Under the pieces are notes generated by a model. It was not told the origin of the DNA, ran no database searches, and saw nothing but the letters and a program-made list of their open reading frames with translations. Below are positions 7,709 to 13,459 of a stretch of 17,040 nucleotides of DNA, one piece after another (position 1 is the stretch's first letter; each line of letters begins with the position of its first letter). Location of the stretch: assembly GCA_002085285.1 (NCBI GenBank), contig NATK01000026.1, positions 1 to 17,040 on the forward strand, in the 5' to 3' direction. Made by a program: the position numbers and the translations under genes. Source of the stretch: Candidatus Latescibacteria bacterium 4484_7. Its GTDB lineage: Bacteria > Krumholzibacteriota > Krumholzibacteriia > Krumholzibacteriales > Krumholzibacteriaceae.

Positions 7709-8683
7709 TCACTTGATCTTCTCGGGCGCACCCGCTTCCTTGCGTCTCTCCCTCACGACGATACTGCCGGTCATCTCTTTGCCGTATTTCTTCAGTTCGG
7801 AGGCTATATCGCTGACCTGCGCGAAGTGCTTCAATCTGCCGTTGTCATCGATGACCAGAGCTACGGTTACCGACATCAGCGGCACCCTTTTCACTTCGCC
7901 CAGACGGTTTTTCACCTCAAAATATCCTCGTCTCAGATCCTCCTCCCTGAGAAGAACGAGAGAGCCCTTGTCGAACTCGTCTATGATCCTCCTTGCTATT
8001 GCTTCCGCCCTCTGAGGAGTGGTGATGACAACGAAATCGTCCCCGCCTATATGGCCTACAAAATCATCCGACGAACCCAGGGAATTCACCGATTCAACGA
8101 TGATGTCAGACAGGAAGAGTATTGCCTCGTCACCCTTCTGATAGCCGTAGTAGTCGTTGTACGCCTTGAAATTGTCTATATCCATGTAGAGGAATGCGAA
8201 CGGAATGCTGTTTTCGATTCGCTCCTGCAGCTCCTTCTCGATGGCTCTGTTACCAGCGAGACCGGTGAGCGGGTTTGCCTCTTTCTGTTTCTGGCTCCAT
8301 TCGAGAACATTCTGGACCCTGAGAAGCAACTCCTCGTTCGAGTAAGGCTTTATGAGATAATCATTGGCTCCGTCCTTGAGCCCCTTCAATCTGTCGGGCA
8401 AGTCACTCTTCGCCGTAAGCATGATGATGGGGATCTGTGCAGTCTGATAATTCTCTCTTATCCTTTTACATACTTCGAAGCCATCCATCTTGGGCATCAT
8501 CAGATCGAGTATCAAAAGATCGGGCGATTCTTTCCTCACCATATGAAGGGCGGCTTCCCCGTTTTCGGCGAGAACTACCGAGTACCCGCTCTTCTCGAGC
8601 TGGAATTTCAGAATATTTCTGATGTGAAGCTCGTCGTCTACAACGAGTATCTTGTAGCTCTCTTTCTTTTCTCCTTGAGCCAT
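7709..8683 (-). CDS. Response regulator with GGDEF-family output (GGDDF variant)
   Basis: From the ATG at 8681-8683 this is a 324-residue protein. I prefer this ATG over the GTG at 8752 because GAGG lies 9 nt upstream and receiver homology begins right after it (YKILVVDDE). The receiver has Asp16-Asp17, phospho-site Asp60 (LILDLMMP), Thr90 and Lys112. The output domain (about 135-312) has the GGDEF-family metal motif MDIDNFKAYND (167-177) and the signature GHIGGDDF (210-217), where the usual GG(D/E)EF is GGDDF. The RxxD inhibitory site normally placed before the signature reads SSDD, so c-di-GMP feedback at that site is unlikely. The expected role is phosphorylation-controlled c-di-GMP synthesis; whether GGDDF is active, or makes another dinucleotide, cannot be read from sequence. 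It is the first gene after the predicted sigma-54 promoter, with kinases downstream as candidate partners. Confidence 0.92.
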   Translation of the reverse strand: MAQGEKKESYKILVVDDELHIRNILKFQLEKSGYSVVLAENGEAALHMVRKESPDLLILDLMMPKMDGFEVCKRIRENYQTAQIPIIMLTAKSDLPDRLKGLKDGANDYLIKPYSNEELLLRVQNVLEWSQKQKEANPLTGLAGNRAIEKELQERIENSIPFAFLYMDIDNFKAYNDYYGYQKGDEAILFLSDIIVESVNSLGSSDDFVGHIGGDDFVVITTPQRAEAIARRIIDEFDKGSLVLLREEDLRRGYFEVKNRLGEVKRVPLMSVTVALVIDDNGRLKHFAQVSDIASELKKYGKEMTGSIVVRERRKEAGAPEKIK

Positions 8684-8780
8684 TGCACACAACCTCGCAG
8701 ATAAGAATTGCAAGTGCGGACGTGCCACGATTCGCGGCCGTCGAAAAATCACATAGTTTCTTTCATTTATTCGATTTCAC

Positions 8781-8796
8781 GCAATTAATATGCCAA
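8781..8796 (-). promoter_or_regulatory. Predicted sigma-54 (RpoN) -24/-12 promoter for the signalling operon
   Basis: On the minus strand the sequence is TTGGCATATTAATTGC: the -24 GG and -12 GC are separated by exactly 10 nt, and both flanking blocks (TTGGCA and TTGC) fit the RpoN consensus TGGCAC-N5-TTGC closely. The start of transcription would be near 8770, giving a leader of about 87 nt to the REC-GGDEF ATG. If real, transcription needs an AAA+ enhancer-binding protein, which is not encoded in this window. It is a match by eye, but the position, strand and spacing are right. Confidence 0.65.
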
Positions 8797-8913
8797 GGCC
8801 CGGCGCCGTTGCCATAGCCCCTTCAAGCCGCTTCTAACGTCGGGTAATCTAAGCAACAATAAGGGATTAGACACCTTCCCGGGATTCAAAGAGAGACTAT
8901 GCGGAAAGGCAAA

Positions 8914-8933
8914 TATGCAATATCTTTTGCATA
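8914..8933. promoter_or_regulatory. Palindrome TATGCAA-N6-TTGCATA, possible activator (enhancer) site
   Basis: The two perfect 7-base arms are separated by 6 nt in an AT-rich setting, centred about 130 bp upstream of the sigma-54-like -24/-12 element. Upstream activating sequences for RpoN activators are typically dyads of this size placed 80-200 bp upstream. The arms do not match the NtrC consensus (GCACC-type), so a different activator would be expected. A weak hairpin on the tail of tsaD is the alternative reading. Confidence 0.4.
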
Positions 8934-9075
8934 AAAGTAAATGCCGCAAGACGAGGATTAATGGGATGACAATACGGCAATCGGTCTTTCACGCTTTGGG
9001 TATTGAATGGCTTGATCGCAAAAGCCTTTGTGCTGGTCTTATGAAAATTCGACAACCGATGACTCATGCGCCGGG

Positions 9076-10092
9076 TCATGCCCAGGATGTCAACTCGCCC
9101 CGGGGGAATGTATTGAGATCGAGGCCGCAATGCAGACCCGCCTCTAGGTGGTGATATGCAGCACAGGCTATCATGGCTGCGTTGTCCGTGCAGTATCTTG
9201 TTTCAGGCCACCGCACCTCGACTCCGAGCGGCTCGAGGCGCATGGACATTCTCTCTCTGAGCCTCAGGTTGGCGGCAACCCCTCCGGCGATGTAGCAATG
9301 CTTGACGCCGAGCCTTTTCGCCGCTTCACGAGACTTCTCAGCAAGTATGTCAACGATTGCCTCTTGAGCCGATGCCGCTACGTCGCTTACGAGCCGGGGG
9401 GTTAGTTCGCCGATAGATTCCACCTTCAGTCTCACAGCCGTTTTCAGACCCGAAAATGAAAAATCGAGCTTACCCGAATGCCTCAACGCCCTCGGAAAGT
9501 CGAATGCTCCCGGATCGCCTTCGGCCGCCACGCGCTCTATCTCCGGCCCTCCGGGGAAAGACAACCCGAGAATCTTCGCTATCTTGTCGAAAGCCTCACC
9601 CGCAGCGTCGTCTCTCGTTTGACCGAGCAGCTCGTATCGCCCAATCCGCTTGACATGGATCAGCTGGGTATGCCCGCCGGAAACGACGAGAACGAGGGCC
9701 GGCGTCTCGAATGTGCCAGAAAGGGCATTGGCCATAATATGCCCCTCTATGTGATGGACGCCAACTATCGGCACACCGCTGCTGTAGGCGAGCGCCTTGG
9801 CAAAGGAGAGCCCAACGAGCAGAGAACCGGTGAGCCCCGGTCCGTGTGTCACTCCTATCCCACGGATGTCACCAAGTCCGAGCCCGACTTCATTCATCAC
9901 CGATTCATAGAGAGGGAGAATCGTCTTCATGTGATTGCGCGATGCAATCTCGGGAACGACACCTCCATACTTACCGTGTTCCAGTTGAGCCGCGGTCTTG
10001 TTGACGACGACTCCTTCGGCGGGAGAATACAAAGCACACGACGTGTCATCGCACGACGTCTCAAAACCAAGAATATAACCGGATGCGCTCAT
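9076..10092 (-). CDS. tsaD: tRNA N6-threonylcarbamoyladenosine transferase TsaD
   Basis: This is a complete 338-residue member of the Kae1/TsaD (YgjD) family. It transfers the threonylcarbamoyl group from TC-AMP to A37 of ANN-decoding tRNAs, working with TsaB and TsaE in bacteria. The opening ILGFETSCDDTSCALY, the metal-binding HxxxH at His114 and His118 (HHIEGH), VVSGGHTQL (136-144), the DDAAGEAFDK segment (161-170), GGVAANLRLR (270-279) and CTDNAAMIA (301-309, with the third metal ligand Asp303) are all present. The ATG at 10090-10092 has AGGA six nucleotides upstream. It follows glnB by 30 nt, so the two are probably co-transcribed, an accidental-looking pairing. Length and motifs are normal; nothing suggests damage. 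Confidence 0.97.
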   Translation of the reverse strand: MSASGYILGFETSCDDTSCALYSPAEGVVVNKTAAQLEHGKYGGVVPEIASRNHMKTILPLYESVMNEVGLGLGDIRGIGVTHGPGLTGSLLVGLSFAKALAYSSGVPIVGVHHIEGHIMANALSGTFETPALVLVVSGGHTQLIHVKRIGRYELLGQTRDDAAGEAFDKIAKILGLSFPGGPEIERVAAEGDPGAFDFPRALRHSGKLDFSFSGLKTAVRLKVESIGELTPRLVSDVAASAQEAIVDILAEKSREAAKRLGVKHCYIAGGVAANLRLRERMSMRLEPLGVEVRWPETRYCTDNAAMIACAAYHHLEAGLHCGLDLNTFPRGELTSWA

Positions 10093-10122
10093 TTCAAATC
10101 CTGCTCCGCCTTCGGGCCGGTT

Positions 10123-10461
10123 CTATATAGCCTCGTCTCCGCTTTCCTCTGTCCTTATCCTCACGGCATCCTCGACGGGCAGGATGAATATCTTACCGTC
10201 TCCTATCTGTCCCGTTTTCGCCGAAGCAACGATCGCCTCGACGACCCTGTCGACATTTTCATCCCTTACCACCACTTCAACCCTCAGCTTCGGCAAAAAG
10301 TCCACCTTGTACTCGCTTCCCTTGTACAGCTCCTTGTGGCCCTTCTGTCTGCCGAACCCCCTGACTTCTATTACGCTCATACCTCCGATGCCTACCTCCA
10401 TCAGTGTTTCTTTGACATCATCAAGTTTGAACGGCTTTATGTACGCCTCGATCTTTTTCAT
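10123..10461 (-). CDS. glnB: Nitrogen regulatory protein PII (GlnB family)
   Basis: This 112-residue PII protein opens MKKIEAYIKPFKLDDVKETL. The T loop contains Tyr51 (YKGSEYKVDFLPK), the residue uridylylated by GlnD. The B/C-loop signatures KTGQIGDGKIFILPVEDAVRIRT are intact. PII is a trimer that senses ATP/ADP and 2-oxoglutarate and controls GlnE and other targets. A Shine-Dalgarno (AGGAGAGGA) precedes the ATG. The gene is divergent from glnE across about 140 nt and is followed by tsaD. No ammonium transporter gene adjoins it, which favours GlnB over GlnK, though the two cannot be separated by sequence alone. With GlnD, GlnE and GlnA in the same window it completes the covalent-modification cascade. 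Confidence 0.96.
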   Translation of the reverse strand: MKKIEAYIKPFKLDDVKETLMEVGIGGMSVIEVRGFGRQKGHKELYKGSEYKVDFLPKLRVEVVVRDENVDRVVEAIVASAKTGQIGDGKIFILPVEDAVRIRTEESGDEAI

Positions 10462-10600
10462 CCTTTCGTCCTCTCCTTCGAAGTTACTGCAATTCTCGAA
10501 GTACGATTATTCTGTTTTGTCCTGTGTAAATAATGGTATCGTCATATATAATTACAAAAAGACACTAAAGCAAAAATCGTCATTATTCCAGAAAAAGTTT
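10462..10600. promoter_or_regulatory. Divergent glnB / glnE control region
   Basis: This is 139 nt of AT-rich DNA between the two divergent starts. On the plus strand TATAAT at 10547-10552 is a perfect -10 hexamer suitable for glnE, but no convincing -35 element lies 16-18 nt before it. On the minus strand AATAAT (10506-10511) is a possible -10 for glnB, again without a good -35. No GG-N10-GC sigma-54 spacing was found here. Confidence 0.35.
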
Positions 10601-11389
10601 ATGGACGAGTCGATTGAAAAGACGATCAGCCTCATGAAAACGGAGAGCGAGAGTCCCTGCGCGGATCTCAGGCCTTTCGCGGAGCTTGGCTTCAAGGATG
10701 CACGCAAGGCCTGTGAACTCCTCAAAGATTCGATCAGAAAGGGCAGAGTACATGAAGAAGGACTGCAAAAATTTTCCCGATGTCTAAACGAAATCGCTCT
10801 TTCTTGCGACCCCGACATGACGCTCCTGAACCTCGTGCGTTTCCTTGACACGTCGTCGACTCACAGGCACATCTTCAATTCGATATGCATCGAAGAGCCG
10901 ATATTCCGCATCCTCTCCGTTCTCTTTTCAGCGAGCAATTTTCTCACCTCCGTTTTTATCAGAAACCCGGGACTCATCCTCTGGCTGATCGAAAGAGAGA
11001 CTCTCGGTGCCGAAAAGAGCCTTGATCGATACATCGAGGAATTGCGCTCGAAGGCCTCGCTCTTCAGCGACACGAGAAGAAAGATCAACGCGGTGAAGAG
11101 GTACAGGAGCAGAGAGGTTCTGAGAATTGCTTTGCGTGACCTCATGGGACTCGCCGATCTCGAAGAAACGACCGCCGAGCTTTCAAGGCTGACCGATGCG
11201 GTCATAGATACCGTCGCTGAGATTTCATTCGTCGAAGTATCGAGAGAATCGGGCATCGAAGGACTCGAGTGGGAAAGGAGATCGGCAAAACCCTATTCCA
11301 ATTTCGCCGTCATATCGCTTGGGAAGCTCGGTGGAAACGAGTTGAATTACTCTTCAGACATAGACCTTTTGTACGTCGCCTCGAGGTGA
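10601..11389 (+). CDS. glnE: GlnE N-terminal fragment (deadenylylase domain, broken off after the DxD motif)
   Basis: This 262-residue piece is the start of bifunctional glutamine synthetase adenylyltransferase/adenylyl-removing enzyme. Family landmarks are GFKDARKACELL (30-41), SNFLTSVFIRNPGLILWLI (112-130), REVLRIALRDLMGLADLEET (171-190) and the nucleotidyltransferase motif LGKLGGNELNYSSDIDLLYV (240-259), with Asp253 and Asp255. It then runs into TGA. In intact GlnE about 80 further residues follow, including a second catalytic segment of DLRLRPEG type, before the KAR..AGD-like block; here the next recognisable block is in another frame at 11386. The ATG at 10601 is where homology begins; its ribosome site is weak (AGAAAAAG). 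The N-terminal domain of GlnE removes AMP from glutamine synthetase when PII-UMP signals nitrogen limitation; this copy should not fold as a full active domain. A sequencing or assembly error cannot be excluded. Confidence 0.88.
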   Translation: MDESIEKTISLMKTESESPCADLRPFAELGFKDARKACELLKDSIRKGRVHEEGLQKFSRCLNEIALSCDPDMTLLNLVRFLDTSSTHRHIFNSICIEEPIFRILSVLFSASNFLTSVFIRNPGLILWLIERETLGAEKSLDRYIEELRSKASLFSDTRRKINAVKRYRSREVLRIALRDLMGLADLEETTAELSRLTDAVIDTVAEISFVEVSRESGIEGLEWERRSAKPYSNFAVISLGKLGGNELNYSSDIDLLYVASR

Positions 11390-11395
11390 GGTTCA
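11370..11395 (+). other. glnE: glnE break: apparent internal deletion with frame change and GTGA overlap
   Basis: Upstream frame: Asp-Ile-Asp-Leu-Leu-Tyr-Val-Ala-Ser-Arg-stop (TGA at 11387-11389). Downstream frame: GTG at 11386-11388 begins Val-Arg-Phe-Ser-Ala-Gly-Asn, which aligns with the KAR..AGD region of intact GlnE. The intervening family segment (the rest of the palm, DLRLRPEG, and the YYE..G..WER stretch) is absent in all frames here, so a simple one-base error does not explain it. The break leaves an overlapping stop/start GTGA, which could allow coupled re-initiation. Confidence 0.75.
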
Positions 11396-13341
11396 GCGCC
11401 GGGAACGGCGCCGCGGCCTCCGAGTTCATCGAAAACTGCAAGAATGTCGTATTCGATCCGCTGGGCAAGGACGATCCTCTCCCTCACATCCTCGCGATGA
11501 GGCAGAAAGCACTCTCGCTGCTCGATCCGGCGGGCAGAGAGAGAAATATCAAAGAGATGCCTGGCGGGATCAGGGACATCGAATTCATCGTTCAGTCATT
11601 CCAGCTCTCTTTCGGTCGCAGAATAAAGGAGATCAGATCGGGGAATACGCTCGAAGCGCTCGAAGCGCTCTCACGTTTCGGGCTTATGACGAAAAAAGAG
11701 GCCGTTGTTCTCGAGAGATGCTATCGCCTATACAGGATCATAGAGCACAGGCTGCAGCTGCTCAACAACGCTCGAACTCACATGATTCCGGTGGAGGACC
11801 GGGACCTCGATATACTCGCCAAGAGGGTCGCTCTGAGCAAACTACCCTCCGATGTCAGCGAAAATTTCAAGACAGAGCTTTCGAGCTGCCTGCAGACGGT
11901 TTCCGAACTGTTCGACACCCACTTCAAAGGGAGCGAACCTGATCTGACCTACTTCGTCTTTTCAGCTGACAGGGGTCTAGCAAAAAGTACAGGCAATTTG
12001 TTGAACGAGCACATAAAGAAAGTAGGGCCCTCCGTCATACCGTTCATCAAATCCATCGCCTTCGGAGACTTTCCAAAACTCGAAAGCAGGTCGACGAGAG
12101 AGTCGGCCAAGCGAAACCTGCCCGTTATTCTTGACGCTGCGGCACGAACGCCTGACGCCGCAACGACGATGAAGAATCTTACCCGCATCATCAAGGCGAC
12201 CGGCGCAACAAAGACAATGCTCGACATCATCGCCTCAGACGATGATATGTTGAGGCTGCTTACAACGATCGCTTCCAACTCGACGATACTTTCGTCGTGG
12301 CTGGCGGGGAACATCGGCTGGCTCGACTCCCTGACGGAGGGGCTGTACGAGGAAAACGACATCGAGGGCAGCGAGAAGAGAATAGGCGACGCCTGCAAAC
12401 AGAAACTCCTTTTTACGCTGTGCCGCCTCCCTATCCCGGACTTCGGACCCGGCGAGATAGGCCCGCCCCTCTGCGAAATATTGAAATCATTCGTCACATC
12501 CCTGTTTCGTATGCACGGAGGAGAAGGCTCGAAGCTCGCCATATTATCAATGGGATCTCTCGCCGTCGGCGACTGCAAGTTCGGGCGCGATGTCGACATC
12601 ATCGCCGTTACATCCAACGAGATCCCCACACAGGCCGAGATTGAAACGATAAGGAATATGATTGCTTCGTCGGAGAGAATAGGCATCGCACGTATCGATC
12701 TGCGTCTTCGTCCAGAGGGAGAGGCATCACCGATCGTCAAAACGCTTGGGAGATTCCGCGATTATTTTGCCAATAGGGCAGCCACGTGGGAGATCCTCGC
12801 CTACACCAAATGCAATTATCTATGCGGAAACATCGAAACGGCAAAAAGGTTCGAAGAACTGCTCGAAGGCTGGCTGGAAGGCATCTCGGTGGACAGCGTG
12901 CTAGCCGAAAAGTTCCTCGAAGAACGGAAGAAGCTCGAAACCCTGTCAAAAGGCGATTGGGAAACAAAATTTGCGCGAGGAGGAACGTACGATATAGACT
13001 ATATCATAGCTTCGAGCATGCTGCTCGAGACCGGACTCAAGAGACGCAGCGCAAACACGTTGCAAGCAATCGATCGGCTCGAAGCCAGCGGTCTCCTCAG
13101 CAAAGAAGAAGCAGAAAGGCTCAAGGAGGCCTTCAGCACATATTACCTCATCAACCATGCGGCCAATCTACACGGCTTCGCCCTTCCTCCCTCAAAAAGC
13201 AAGGAGCCGTTTTACCTCGAATACTTCGGAAGACTCCTCTCACCGCGTTTCGCGGTCGGGCGCTCTGTTAAGGACCGTCTCGGTTCGCTGAGGAAAGATG
13301 TCAGAACGATCTTTTCGAAGTTCTTCGAAGCCCTCGAATGA
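11386..13341 (+). CDS. glnE: GlnE remainder: rest of N domain plus complete C-terminal adenylyltransferase domain
   Basis: From the GTG at 11386 this gives 651 residues in a frame different from the first piece; the open frame itself extends upstream to 11269, but that part is merely the shifted reading of the first fragment. It contains the end of the first catalytic domain (MPGGIRDIEFIVQSFQL, about 58-74, and IIEHRLQLLNN), the all-helical linker region, and the second nucleotidyltransferase domain. The latter has FGRDVDIIAV (400-409, Asp402 and Asp404), IARIDLRLRPEGEASP (434-449, with the third acid Asp438), WEILAYTKC and GGTYDIDYII (532-541). This C-terminal half carries the adenylylating activity that inactivates glutamine synthetase. 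Its GxLGGxEL-like loop is divergent (GSLAVGDCKFG). Whether it is translated separately (GTGA coupling), or the gene is dead or mis-assembled, is open. It ends convergent with glnD, 118 nt apart. Confidence 0.88.
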   Translation: MRFSAGNGAAASEFIENCKNVVFDPLGKDDPLPHILAMRQKALSLLDPAGRERNIKEMPGGIRDIEFIVQSFQLSFGRRIKEIRSGNTLEALEALSRFGLMTKKEAVVLERCYRLYRIIEHRLQLLNNARTHMIPVEDRDLDILAKRVALSKLPSDVSENFKTELSSCLQTVSELFDTHFKGSEPDLTYFVFSADRGLAKSTGNLLNEHIKKVGPSVIPFIKSIAFGDFPKLESRSTRESAKRNLPVILDAAARTPDAATTMKNLTRIIKATGATKTMLDIIASDDDMLRLLTTIASNSTILSSWLAGNIGWLDSLTEGLYEENDIEGSEKRIGDACKQKLLFTLCRLPIPDFGPGEIGPPLCEILKSFVTSLFRMHGGEGSKLAILSMGSLAVGDCKFGRDVDIIAVTSNEIPTQAEIETIRNMIASSERIGIARIDLRLRPEGEASPIVKTLGRFRDYFANRAATWEILAYTKCNYLCGNIETAKRFEELLEGWLEGISVDSVLAEKFLEERKKLETLSKGDWETKFARGGTYDIDYIIASSMLLETGLKRRSANTLQAIDRLEASGLLSKEEAERLKEAFSTYYLINHAANLHGFALPPSKSKEPFYLEYFGRLLSPRFAVGRSVKDRLGSLRKDVRTIFSKFFEALE

Positions 13342-13459
13342 TGATCTGCACCGGCGAGCTGGCGCAATGATGATCCCCGCTGACGGGTTTGTGCCCGGAA
13401 GGTTGATTCTATTTCAAAACCCTGCAAGAACGAGCCTTGCCGGCGGACCGATACAGTAT
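13342..13459. other. Convergent glnE / glnD intergenic gap
   Basis: These 118 nt lie between the two facing stop codons. The best hairpin is only five base pairs (GCAAG at 13424-13428 with CTTGC at 13436-13440), followed on the minus strand by AGGGTTTTG; it is a poor terminator candidate. A 10-base direct repeat AATGATGATC occurs at the end of glnE and again about 29 nt later. No gene is evident. Confidence 0.4.

Larger units (their letters stand above)
8684..9075. other. 392-nt intergenic regulatory region between tsaD and the REC-GGDEF operon
   Basis: This is the longest non-coding stretch in the window. It separates the tsaD stop from the first gene of the signalling operon. Read on the minus strand it contains, in order, a 7-bp-arm palindrome (8914-8933), 8-bp palindromes TCCCGGGA (8877-8884) and CGGCGCCG (8801-8808), a sigma-54-like promoter (8781-8796), and a leader of about 87 nt to the chosen ATG. 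I found no clear tsaD terminator, tRNA or known riboswitch architecture. Short open frames on both strands in this stretch look like noise. Confidence 0.6.

Noticed and set aside
8684..8752. GTG at 8752 as an earlier start for the REC-GGDEF protein
   Set aside because: The extra 23 residues are Arg-rich and unlike receiver N-termini, while the ATG at 8683 has a good GAGG site.
8866..8880. Stretch GGGATTAGACACC resembling a conserved 16S rRNA motif
   Set aside because: Flanking sequence has no rRNA similarity; a short chance match.
8775..8994. Repeated octamer GCGTGAAA upstream of the signalling operon (8775-8782 and 8987-8994, minus strand)
   Set aside because: Two copies of 8 bases about 200 nt apart without symmetry or regular spacing; likely chance.
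8897..9154. Two overlapping short open frames (77 and 79 codons) on opposite strands in the intergenic region before the signalling operon
   Set aside because: Neither has a convincing ribosome site or recognisable protein pattern, they overlap each other and the end of tsaD, and their composition looks like translated non-coding DNA.
9478..10533. A 351-codon plus-strand open frame opposite tsaD and glnB
   Set aside because: It covers two certain genes on the other strand and shows no domain pattern.
11269..11385. Upstream extension of the second glnE frame to an ATG at 11269
   Set aside because: Those 39 codons are the out-of-frame reading of the first glnE piece and carry no GlnE homology.
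11370..11395. Programmed ribosomal frameshift in glnE
   Set aside because: No slippery heptamer or downstream structure is evident, and frameshifting would not restore the missing segment of about 80 residues.
11949..12740. A 263-codon minus-strand open frame opposite glnE
   Set aside because: It is antisense to the conserved adenylyltransferase region; serine-rich shadow composition.
13424..13440. Hairpin as a glnD terminator
   Set aside because: The stem is only five pairs with a 7-nt loop and there is no proper U-run; reported only as part of the gap description.
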